Shown here: positions 18,236-25,910 of the stretch, one piece after another | Position numbering within the stretch: the first letter of the stretch is position 1 | Layout: each line of letters opens with the position of its first letter | NCBI GenBank assembly: GCA_945872815.1 | Contig: CAMCAY010000011.1 | Span: 1-53,600, forward strand | Source of the DNA: Chitinophaga pinensis | GTDB taxonomy: Bacteria > Bacteroidota > Bacteroidia > Chitinophagales > Chitinophagaceae | Direction: 5' to 3' | DNA length: 53,600 bases | Notes under the pieces: model-generated | What the model was told of the DNA's origin: nothing | Database searches by the model: none | The model's input: only the letters and a program-made list of their open reading frames with translations | Position numbers and translations under genes: made by a program

Positions 18236-21200
18236 ATGTCACAAGAAAATAATCAATTAATACACGAGTTATCCATAACATCTCCGAGGGAGCATGACAG
18301 TTTTGATTCAATCAATGTGCCTTTGGTTGGTGCCAATTTGATTGAAGCCAGTGCAGGAACCGGGAAAACCTATTCCATTGCTATTCTCGCACTTCGACTT
18401 GTTCTTGAGAAAAATATACCGATTGATAAAATTCTGATGGTGACTTTTACAAGAGATGCCGCAGCGGAAATGGAATTAAGGGTAAGAAATTTTATTAGGG
18501 AAGGATTACAGATTCTTAGAAAGTTTGGCGAAGCCAATCCGAATTTTGAAGGCTTGGATGCTCAGATTTTGAATATGTTGAAAGCTTTTCCTGATAAGAA
18601 CGAAGCACAATCAAGATTACAATCCGCATTGGTTCAGTTTGATAAGGCGGCTATTTATACTATTCATGGTTTTTGTTCCAGAATTCTTTCTGAATATGCT
18701 TTTGAAAGTGGGCAAATGTTTCATGCAACTACAATCGAGCCTTCCGATTTCGATCAATTTGTAACCGATGCATTCAATCAGGCATGGCGCAATCAAATAA
18801 CTGTTTTGGATGAAAGACTCTTGAATATTTTATTGAAAAATGGATTGACACGCAAAAAGATATATGGGTTGATGAAATCTGCCATTAATGGGAAAAAAAT
18901 ATATCCAAGCTTTTTGAATCAAGGTGAAAGCATTCAACAGTGCAAAAACAGAATTACACATGAATTGATCAATCAGGATGAACCTGCAGGTGATTTTGAA
19001 GCTATGCAGCAGCAAGCAGCGTTGATTAAACAGTCAATAATACAAGAGGTTGTTGATCATAGAGAAGTATGGATAAATAAGGCATTGGCTGATCAAAAAA
19101 AAGATATCAGGGAGAAGATCCCTGGTATCTTATCACTTACAAATGAAGTAGAATTGTTTAAGGTTATTGAGGAAAAAAGCGATAAAGTTTTTTTTAAAAA
19201 TTTCTTCCCCGATGACTTTAAGTCAAAAATAAATGACTATGAACAAAAGTTAAAGGAAATAAAAGTAGCAGAAAAGAATAACGACGATGTTGTCGGAAAT
19301 AATAAAATTCTTGTAACGCAACTGATCAGTCTTTTTGCCCTTTCTATTTACAAGGAAGTTGATTGTCAGCTTAAGAAAATAAAAGAATTTGACGGAAAAG
19401 TTACTTTTGATGATTTGATAGAAAGTTTACATCGTATCGTTTGCAATGAAGATTCGCAAAATGCCGATCAGTCAAATCGACTCGTTACCGTGCTGCAAGA
19501 CCGTTACTCGGCTGTATTCATTGATGAGTTTCAGGATACAGATCAGTTGCAGTTTGATATTTTTTTCAAAGTGTTTAAAAATACTCATTCAAAAAAACAC
19601 ATTCTGTTTTTTATCGGTGATCCAAAGCAGTCGATCTATGGATTCAGAAAAGCAGATCTACAAACTTATTTTCAGGCTGCAAATCTTGTGGATGATGTTT
19701 GGCGAATGAATACCAATTATCGTGCTACAGCAATATATATACGTTCAATGAATGAATTTTTTCAGCCCATTCCAGAATTTGATGTTTTTATGTCGAATCA
19801 GATGAAGTATTACAAGGTTGAAGCACCTGAGAAGGCGAGGGTTGGCCATTTATCTTACAACAATAATTCACTCAATCCGCTAAGAATAATATGCTGCGGA
19901 AACAAACTCGATGTTTTTAATAAAACTGCAAATCTGGTTAGGAAATTATTGCGCGACAAGTTTTTTCAATTTACAAAAGAAGGTATTACTGACAGCATTA
20001 AAGCCGGGCAGATAGGAATACTTGTTCGCAATAAAAAAGAAGGAAGAAAAATCCGAGAACGACTTTCAGCTTTCGGTATTTCAGCTGTCACCATCAGCGA
20101 CGAAAAGATTTTTGAATCAAAAGAAGCCCTTGAGCTCTGGTATATTTTACAAGCTGTTTATGAAATAAAAACCGGTGTCATTCATCGTGCATTGTTGACG
20201 AAAATAGCCGGCATTTCTTGGAATGAATTAACAACACTGGATGTTGAAAAGATGATTCAGCAATTTCGTGAGTACCAGGAAGTTTGGAACACATCAGGAG
20301 TATATAAAATGCTCCGCCAATTCATCAGTGACAGCAGAATCATCAACCGAAAGTTGCAGAAACAGGTTGAAAATGCCGATCGTCTTTTAGCAAACACTTT
20401 TCAGTTGATGGAAATGCTTCATGAAGCTGAAACTGATAACAAGTATTCTCCGGAAGAGCTGATATTCTGGCTGAAAAAGGGGATAGACGGAGAAAAAACA
20501 TCAGAAGATGGCTATTTGCAACGCATCGAAAGCGATGAGTCGGCGGTAAAAATTGTTACAATGCACAGCTGCAAGGGCTTGGAATACGATATTGTCATTG
20601 CTCCTTTTCTTGATATGAAAAGTACGGATAGCTTTACTTCAACACAATTCCGGTTAGAGGATGGTTATTATACTGCTGAAAAAACTCTGCTCGAAAAAGA
20701 ATTGATGGAAAAGGCAAGATTGCAGACAGCTCAGGAAAACTTAAGACTTCTTTACGTTGCAATTACGCGTGCCCGTTACCATTGCTATGTGTTGTCTGAA
20801 AATTGCAACAATTCTAAAAATATTCCTAAATCAACTTCTTTGAAATACCTGCAAAGTGAGATTGTCAGCAGTTGTGATAATACACCATCCATTCGTTTTT
20901 TGGGTTCGGAAGATACGCACATCGATATTACATCTTGTAATATTTTCGAAATGAATTCTCCTGAGTTTTCTCCCGGAAATTATACTGTCAACCAAACCCA
21001 AGAATCACCCATTGATTTTTTTGCTAAAATTCCGACCATTCAACTCGCCGACCGATATTGGCAAAAAACAAGTTATACAAGATTGAGCCCAAAACAGGAT
21101 TACATTACTCTGCAATTATCTGAAATTGGTACAGATCCTTATGATAGTTTTATATTCAAAGAAATGAGAAAAGGTGCTTTGACGGGTAATTTGTTGCACG

Positions 21201-21871
21201 ATTTGCTGGAACGTATAGATTTTTCGCAGCCTGGCAATTGGGAAAAAATTATCAACTCTTCCATTAATCGCTACCCTGGAACCGGCATCAGTCAGGATCA
21301 TAGTGAACTCATGCAGCAAATGCTGCAAGTGATTACCAATACAATATTGCCGCAAAGCGGATTTTGTTTGAGTAGTGTTCAGCGAAGTCAACGTTTAAGC
21401 GAATTGGAGTTCGATCTTCCCATTACTCAAATCAACTGGAATGATTTTCCTTCAGATTTGGAAGACAATAATATTCCTCTTCGCATCAACAAAGAAAATT
21501 CGCTTACAGGTATTCTGAATGGGAAAATAGATTTGTTCTTTGAACAAAACGAGCAATATTATTTGTTGGATTGGAAATCAAACCATTTAGGAAACAGCCC
21601 CGAAGACTACAATGGTAAGGCATTGAAAAATTCAATGGAAGAGCACAATTATTTTTTACAGTATTACTTTTATTGTCTGGCATTATACAGGTACCTGCAT
21701 TTACGAATTCCCGATTTTAACTACGATAAACAGTTTGGTGGGGTGTATTATCTTTTTATACGCGGTATGCGACAAGGTACTGATTACGGAATATATTTTC
21801 ATAAACCACAATTAAAGGACCTGTTGCTTCTCGAACGGGTATTACTGAAAAATCCAATCAATGCGCAGTGA
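18236..21871 (+). CDS. recB: RecB, exodeoxyribonuclease V beta subunit (helicase-nuclease)
   Basis: RecB supplies the 3'-to-5' SF1A motor and the only nuclease active site of RecBCD. The ATG at 18236 is preferred over an upstream TTG at 18227, giving 1211 residues. Walker A ASAGTGKT is at residues 38-45, and TFTRDAAAEMELR, the Walker B region FIDEFQDTDQLQ, GDPKQSIYGFRKAD and MHSCKGLEYDIV follow in helicase order. The C-terminal RecB-family nuclease shows GNLLHDLLERIDF, GKIDLFFEQ and YYLLDWKSN, matching the catalytic Asp-Lys motif (DYKSN in E. coli). All key residues appear intact. It is the last gene of the recDCB unit. Confidence 0.95.
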   Translation: MSQENNQLIHELSITSPREHDSFDSINVPLVGANLIEASAGTGKTYSIAILALRLVLEKNIPIDKILMVTFTRDAAAEMELRVRNFIREGLQILRKFGEANPNFEGLDAQILNMLKAFPDKNEAQSRLQSALVQFDKAAIYTIHGFCSRILSEYAFESGQMFHATTIEPSDFDQFVTDAFNQAWRNQITVLDERLLNILLKNGLTRKKIYGLMKSAINGKKIYPSFLNQGESIQQCKNRITHELINQDEPAGDFEAMQQQAALIKQSIIQEVVDHREVWINKALADQKKDIREKIPGILSLTNEVELFKVIEEKSDKVFFKNFFPDDFKSKINDYEQKLKEIKVAEKNNDDVVGNNKILVTQLISLFALSIYKEVDCQLKKIKEFDGKVTFDDLIESLHRIVCNEDSQNADQSNRLVTVLQDRYSAVFIDEFQDTDQLQFDIFFKVFKNTHSKKHILFFIGDPKQSIYGFRKADLQTYFQAANLVDDVWRMNTNYRATAIYIRSMNEFFQPIPEFDVFMSNQMKYYKVEAPEKARVGHLSYNNNSLNPLRIICCGNKLDVFNKTANLVRKLLRDKFFQFTKEGITDSIKAGQIGILVRNKKEGRKIRERLSAFGISAVTISDEKIFESKEALELWYILQAVYEIKTGVIHRALLTKIAGISWNELTTLDVEKMIQQFREYQEVWNTSGVYKMLRQFISDSRIINRKLQKQVENADRLLANTFQLMEMLHEAETDNKYSPEELIFWLKKGIDGEKTSEDGYLQRIESDESAVKIVTMHSCKGLEYDIVIAPFLDMKSTDSFTSTQFRLEDGYYTAEKTLLEKELMEKARLQTAQENLRLLYVAITRARYHCYVLSENCNNSKNIPKSTSLKYLQSEIVSSCDNTPSIRFLGSEDTHIDITSCNIFEMNSPEFSPGNYTVNQTQESPIDFFAKIPTIQLADRYWQKTSYTRLSPKQDYITLQLSEIGTDPYDSFIFKEMRKGALTGNLLHDLLERIDFSQPGNWEKIINSSINRYPGTGISQDHSELMQQMLQVITNTILPQSGFCLSSVQRSQRLSELEFDLPITQINWNDFPSDLEDNNIPLRINKENSLTGILNGKIDLFFEQNEQYYLLDWKSNHLGNSPEDYNGKALKNSMEEHNYFLQYYFYCLALYRYLHLRIPDFNYDKQFGGVYYLFIRGMRQGTDYGIYFHKPQLKDLLLLERVLLKNPINAQ

Positions 21872-21930
21872 TTGAACACTCTGAACAATCATTGCAATGC
21901 AGTGTAATTATTTTTCAATTTTAATTTAAC

Positions 21931-21961
21931 TTGGAAATACAAATTCTTTTCTCTATAATTG
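21931..21961 (+). promoter_or_regulatory. Candidate promoter of the umuDC-SRAP operon
   Basis: TTG at 21931-21933 and TATAATTG at 21954-21961 (one mismatch to TAnnTTTG) are separated by 20 bases. The -7 element lies inside the left arm of the palindrome at 21955-21981, an arrangement expected of a repressed promoter. Confidence 0.55.
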
Positions 21962-21981
21962 CTAAATATTTTAGCAATTAT
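21955..21981. promoter_or_regulatory. Palindromic operator candidate (SOS-box-like) over the umuD start
   Basis: ATAATTGCTAAA-TAT-TTTAGCAATTAT is a perfect inverted repeat with 12-base arms and a 3-base spacer. It covers the -7 element and runs into the first two bases of the umuD ATG at 21980. Bound by a dimeric repressor it would block transcription. The repressor (a LexA-like or other regulator) is not encoded in the window. Confidence 0.6.
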
Positions 21982-22438
21982 GAATGAACAGAACCCTGAA
22001 CAGCCTATTACTTTTCATAAAATAGTCGCCCAAGAGTCACCGGTATTAACCGGCCTCGGAATTGACGTGCAGGCCGGATTTCCAAGCCCTGCAGGTGATT
22101 ATTTGGAAGAAGAGATAAACCTGAATCATTATCTTATACCGAGACCCAATTCTACTTTTATTGTAAGAGTGAAAGGGGATTCTATGCTGAATGCTCATAT
22201 TCCGGATAATTCATTGCTGGTGGTGGATAAAAGTGTGAAACCTGTCAACAACAGAATTGTAGTGGCAATTGTGGACAATGAGTTTACCGTAAAGAGATTC
22301 ATCAAAAACATCAGTGGAATAAGGCTACTGCCGGAAAGTCCGAATCCCAAGTATAAGCCCATACCGATTACGGATGAAATGGATTTCAGAATTTGGGGTA
22401 CAGTTACAAATATTATTATTAACGCTGCAACGGTATGA
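21980..22438 (+). CDS. umuD: UmuD-like self-cleaving translesion polymerase subunit
   Basis: This is a 152-residue LexA/S24-type peptidase without a DNA-binding domain. The expected cleavage site Ala32-Gly33 is in AGFPSPAGDY, compared with CGFPSPAADY in E. coli UmuD. The catalytic Ser68 is in GDSML and Lys105 in FTVKR, 37 residues apart as in E. coli (Ser60/Lys97). RecA-stimulated self-cleavage would give UmuD', the active partner of UmuC in DNA polymerase V; this is family knowledge. The ATG at 21980 is chosen over a TTG at 21959, which lies inside the operator. The stop is one base before the umuC ATG. Confidence 0.93.
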   Translation: MNEQNPEQPITFHKIVAQESPVLTGLGIDVQAGFPSPAGDYLEEEINLNHYLIPRPNSTFIVRVKGDSMLNAHIPDNSLLVVDKSVKPVNNRIVVAIVDNEFTVKRFIKNISGIRLLPESPNPKYKPIPITDEMDFRIWGTVTNIIINAATV

Positions 22439-22439
22439 T

Positions 22440-23711
22440 ATGATTGTATTGGTGGATTGCAATAATTTTTATGCTTCTTGTGAAAGATTGTTCAGGCCTG
22501 AATTACAAGGACGACCTGTGGTGGTATTGAGCAACAATGATGGTTGTGTTATTGCAAGAAGCAACGAGGCAAAAGCACTTGGAATTCAAATGGGTGCACC
22601 TGCTTTCATGATGGAAGCGTTTATGCTAAACCACAAAGTGGCTGTTTTCTCTTCCAATTACACTCTTTATGGAAGTTTGAGCAATCGTGTAATGAATATG
22701 CTTAAGGGTTTTGTACAAGCAGTAGAAGTGTATTCCATTGATGAGGCTTTTTTGGATGTAAGTGGTCTTATCAATCAGAATATGTTTGAGCTTGCAGTTA
22801 AGATACGCGAAGCTGTTACCTATGATGTGGGAATTCCGGTAAGTATAGGAATAGCCCCAACAAAAACACTTGCAAAAATGGCAAACCGATATGCTAAAAA
22901 AGAATGCAAAGAATCGGGGGTGTATGTTGCTGAAGAACAATCGCAGATTAATCAACTCCTTGAATATACAAGTGTGGGTGATGTGTGGGGTATCGGAGGT
23001 CAATTCAATAAAAAGCTTATGTTGAACAACGTATTCACCGCTGCCGATTTTGTAAAGATGAGTGAAGAGTGGGTTAGAAAAAATATGACCGTTGTGGGAT
23101 TACGGATGTTAAATGAGTTAAAAGGAATTTCATGCATTGACTGGGATGATATGCCCGCTCCTAAAAAGGAAATATGTACGGCAAAATCTTTCGGTAAACT
23201 GCTCAGCACTAAAGAAGATATCAGAGAACCCCTTGCTAATTACACCAATATTTGTGCGGTAAAACTGCGTAAACAAAAAAGCTGTGCAGGTGTCGTGCAT
23301 GTATTCATTCAGACAAACACTCATCGAACACAGGACAAGCAGTATTTTCGTTCTGCAACTGTAAGACTCGAAGTGGCTACCTGCAGTAGTTCTGAATTGA
23401 TCAAAGCCGCCATGAAAGGATTGGATATTATCTATAAGCCCGGTTACAATTTCAAAAAAATAGGCGTAATACTTTTTGATTTGATACCTGAAAACAATAT
23501 TCAAATGGGTTTATTTGACAAAGCTGACAGAGAAAGAGACAAGAAATTGATGCGGACTTTTGATAAAATAAATGAAAGATTTGGAAAAAATATGGTAAAG
23601 TACGCTGCACAGGGATATAACAAACAGTGGAAACTGAGGCAGGAAAAATTATCCCCTTGCTATACAACCGACATTGCCCAGGTGCTAATCATTCAAGATA
23701 AAAATGTTTGA
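22440..23711 (+). CDS. umuC: UmuC, Y-family DNA polymerase V catalytic subunit
   Basis: The start at 22440 is one base after the umuD stop and directly opens the family N-terminus VDCNNFYASCERLFRPEL; upstream in-frame codons overlap umuD. The protein has 423 residues, the usual UmuC length. Catalytic acidic residues are seen in VDCNNF and YSIDEAFLDV, and NNDGCVIARSNEAKALG is the typical finger region. The C-terminus (KADRERDKKLMRTFDKINE, then LSPCYTTDIAQV) is the DUF4113 tail of UmuC proteins. It performs error-prone synthesis past lesions with UmuD'2 and RecA. The unknown gene at 23704 overlaps its 3' end by 8 bases, so translation is likely coupled. Confidence 0.95.
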   Translation: MIVLVDCNNFYASCERLFRPELQGRPVVVLSNNDGCVIARSNEAKALGIQMGAPAFMMEAFMLNHKVAVFSSNYTLYGSLSNRVMNMLKGFVQAVEVYSIDEAFLDVSGLINQNMFELAVKIREAVTYDVGIPVSIGIAPTKTLAKMANRYAKKECKESGVYVAEEQSQINQLLEYTSVGDVWGIGGQFNKKLMLNNVFTAADFVKMSEEWVRKNMTVVGLRMLNELKGISCIDWDDMPAPKKEICTAKSFGKLLSTKEDIREPLANYTNICAVKLRKQKSCAGVVHVFIQTNTHRTQDKQYFRSATVRLEVATCSSSELIKAAMKGLDIIYKPGYNFKKIGVILFDLIPENNIQMGLFDKADRERDKKLMRTFDKINERFGKNMVKYAAQGYNKQWKLRQEKLSPCYTTDIAQVLIIQDKNV

Positions 23712-24201
23712 TCCATTGTATCCATTTACTGGGGAAGTATTGCAGGCTGCTATTAAAAGCGGTTCATGTTATTTTGTGCGTAATACATTTATTTGTTCTG
23801 CTTGTTTACCACAACAACAATTAAAGGGATGTTTTATCATAACACACTATAATGATAAGGCAAAGGCCGATGCGCATTATAATAGTTCTGCAAACGACAA
23901 ATACAGGTTTCTGTATCATTGGAGCGAAGAAGAACATCAGCAAAAATTATTAAATGCTGCGAGCAATCCAATAGGATATAAAATATACTCATCTTGTTTT
24001 ATACCAAACTTTGAAAAAAGAATCGGAAAGGAAATAAAGAACAATATCAACAGATTGATTCATTTTCTCAGTAACCAAAAGCAGAAAAGAAATGAGAAAG
24101 CAACGGTTGATTTTTACTTGCAATTCGGGATTCTATATGTGACCATCGGTTTTGCCGGACAGCAAATAAGCGTTAAATTTATTGATATTCAAAGCTACTA
24201 A
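23704..24201 (+). CDS. Unknown 165-residue protein inside the umuDC-SRAP operon
   Basis: I do not recognise this protein. Its ATG overlaps the umuC stop region by 8 bases, and its stop is one base before the SRAP start, so it is tightly built into the operon. It is soluble, with no signal peptide or membrane segment. The N-terminal half holds five aromatic-rich strands and four of its five cysteines (22, 31, 34, 43, including a CSAC pair), the fifth being Cys98. The middle has YRFLYHWSEEEHQQKLLNAA. A basic stretch lies around residues 105-130 (KRIGKEIKNNINRL, NQKQKRNEK). The C-terminus ends in two predicted strands. By position it may be a translesion-synthesis accessory factor; that is inference only. 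Codon use looks like its neighbours. Confidence 0.8.
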   Translation: MFDPLYPFTGEVLQAAIKSGSCYFVRNTFICSACLPQQQLKGCFIITHYNDKAKADAHYNSSANDKYRFLYHWSEEEHQQKLLNAASNPIGYKIYSSCFIPNFEKRIGKEIKNNINRLIHFLSNQKQKRNEKATVDFYLQFGILYVTIGFAGQQISVKFIDIQSY

Positions 24202-24202
24202 A

Positions 24203-24973
24203 ATGTGTCACGATTTATCATTCAGCGCCAAGACGGTAGAATACATAACGGATTTGATTCCCAATATTGTTATTGATAATGCTTTCAACATAGATTTCTC
24301 CGTTGCTTCCCATGTACTGTCCATGTCTCATAAAAATTGTCCTGCAGTTTATCTAAAAGAAGGTACAACAAGGTTAATGGGATTTGAATGGGGGCTCGTA
24401 GCTGATTTTATGAAAACGGAAGAGCTTTTGCGAAAATACAGAAATCAAATGGCCAACGCGAGAAGTGAAAATATACTTGATAAAAAATCTGCTTGGTACA
24501 AGATAAGGCAAAACAGGTGTTTAATAGCCGTTAATGGAATATATGAACACAGAAGGGTAGAAGGAGTTAAGAATAAAATTCCCTATTTCATTCAACTCAG
24601 GGAAAGCAAGTGCATGTTGTTGCCAGCAATATATAATTATTCTCCTATTCCTGATATTGAAACTGGTGAATTGAGGGGAACTTTTTCTATCATAACAAGA
24701 AGTGCAAATGAGTTGATGAAACAAATTCATAATGAGGGAGTTAACAAACACAGAATGCCGGTTATTATGGAGCCGAAACAAGCACTTCAGTGGATCAATG
24801 AAGAATTGACAGATGATCATATTTCCAAATTTTTACAATATGAGATTCCTGCCGATGCATTGCTTGCACATCCGGTATACATGATAAGAACCACCAAAGA
24901 AAGACCTGATGGTAAAGAGAAATATGAAAAATACGATTACGGTGTTAAAATGGAAGAACTACTTTTTACCTAA
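24203..24973 (+). CDS. SRAP-domain abasic-site protein (HMCES/YedK family)
   Basis: SRAP proteins form a thiazolidine crosslink with abasic sites in single-stranded DNA through the N-terminal Cys2. The start at 24203 is fixed by this need: MCHDL puts Cys at position 2, whereas the upstream frame start would bury it. The protein has 256 residues. Other active-site residues are seen: Asn85 and Arg87 in NARSE, Glu115 in GIYEHR and His183 in HRMP. It starts one base after the unknown gene and closes the umuD-umuC-X-SRAP operon. The pairing links error-prone synthesis with shielding of abasic sites left at the same lesions. Confidence 0.94.
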   Translation: MCHDLSFSAKTVEYITDLIPNIVIDNAFNIDFSVASHVLSMSHKNCPAVYLKEGTTRLMGFEWGLVADFMKTEELLRKYRNQMANARSENILDKKSAWYKIRQNRCLIAVNGIYEHRRVEGVKNKIPYFIQLRESKCMLLPAIYNYSPIPDIETGELRGTFSIITRSANELMKQIHNEGVNKHRMPVIMEPKQALQWINEELTDDHISKFLQYEIPADALLAHPVYMIRTTKERPDGKEKYEKYDYGVKMEELLFT

Positions 24974-25012
24974 AAAAATAATTAATTTTTTAAGTAGGAA
25001 ATAAAAATACTA

Positions 25013-25020
25013 TATATTTG
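25013..25020 (+). promoter_or_regulatory. -7 promoter element of the dockerin-like gene
   Basis: TATATTTG matches TAnnTTTG exactly and lies 13 bases before the ATG at 25034, giving a very short leader. No clear -33 TTG is visible. Confidence 0.45.
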
Positions 25021-25033
25021 AAAAAAAATTGCC

Positions 25034-25846
25034 ATGAGGAAAATAATAATAACCGTATTGTTGCTACATACAATTGTTTTTTCATACAGTCAAACAATCA
25101 GCAGAAAACTAATATCCAGTGCGGGAGGATATTATTCAGGTACGGATTTTTCAGTTAGTTATTCTGTTGGAGAAACGATGATTAATACTTTATCGTCTGG
25201 CAATACAATTCTTACACAGGGTTTTCAGCAACCGGAAGATTTATTATTGGCATATACATTGACTCTAAAAGCTTTTTTAGAGGGATTTTACAGGGGTGGG
25301 GAGATGATGGAGCCAACATTGTATAATCTCGGAATGAGCAGTGACCCTACAGCAACTGATATGATACAGGTTGATTTGTGGAGTCCGGATCATTTGCAAA
25401 ACAATACCCCGGATTTAAGCACTGTTACATTATTGCATACCGATGGTACCGCTTCAGTTTCAATTCCGGAAGTTCCCAATGAAAATAATTATTACATTTC
25501 ACTTAAACATCGTAACTCTTTGGAGACTTGGAGTGCTGCACCGGTTGATATGTCACAGACTGCTTTATATGATTTTACAAATGAGGACACAAAGGCATTT
25601 GGCAACGGAATAAACAGTCCTATGAAAAATCTGGAGACCAATTTGTTTGGAATATTTTCGGGAGAAAATACAGGAGATGGTACGATTGATATCAATGATA
25701 TGTCTGTTACGGAAAATGATGCATTTAATTTTCAATATGGATATAATAATACAGACTGCAATGGCGATGGTGCTTCGGATGCACTAGATATGCAGATAAT
25801 TGAAAATAATGCAATTCTGCAGTTATACATGGCTAGACCATTATAA
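25034..25846 (+). CDS. Secreted protein with Bacteroidota dockerin-like C-terminal module
   Basis: The 270-residue protein has a signal peptide (MRKIIITVLLLHTIVFSYSQ). A short domain follows with SAGGYYSGTDFSVSYSVGET and ILTQGFQQPE, frequent at the start of T9SS-exported Bacteroidota proteins. The C-terminal 190 residues match a recurrent module: LTLKAFLEGFYRGG, then YYISLKHRNSLETWSA, then two calcium-loop-like segments, NTGDGTIDINDM and DCNGDGASDALDM. The latter resemble the duplicated EF-hand loops of type I dockerins. The module is usually fused to much larger ectodomains; here nearly nothing else is present. No T9SS sorting domain is seen at the C-terminus. The function is unknown. Confidence 0.72.
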   Translation: MRKIIITVLLLHTIVFSYSQTISRKLISSAGGYYSGTDFSVSYSVGETMINTLSSGNTILTQGFQQPEDLLLAYTLTLKAFLEGFYRGGEMMEPTLYNLGMSSDPTATDMIQVDLWSPDHLQNNTPDLSTVTLLHTDGTASVSIPEVPNENNYYISLKHRNSLETWSAAPVDMSQTALYDFTNEDTKAFGNGINSPMKNLETNLFGIFSGENTGDGTIDINDMSVTENDAFNFQYGYNNTDCNGDGASDALDMQIIENNAILQLYMARPL

Positions 25847-25849
25847 TAG

Positions 25850-25887
25850 TTCAATGGTTCAAGGTTAAATGTTTCAATGGTTCAAGG
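25850..25887. repeat. 15-bp direct repeat, two copies
   Basis: TTCAATGGTTCAAGG occurs at 25850-25864 and again at 25873-25887, a 23-base period, in the gap between two convergent genes. The unit itself contains the near-repeat TTCAA(T/G)GG twice. It is probably one of the short intergenic repeats that spread in such genomes. Confidence 0.7.
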
Positions 25888-25910
25888 GTTTCTAATTGAA
25901 CAAAATTCAG

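Noticed and set aside
18227-18236. TTG start for recB three codons upstream
   Set aside because: The ATG at 18236 is close by and gives a normal RecB N-terminus; TTG is not needed.
21959-21980. TTG start for umuD at 21959
   Set aside because: It would place the first seven codons inside the promoter and operator palindrome; the ATG at 21980 gives a normal UmuD N-terminus.
25850-25888. Transcription terminator between the convergent genes at 25846 and 25911
   Set aside because: The sequence is a direct repeat, not an inverted repeat, and cannot form a useful hairpin.
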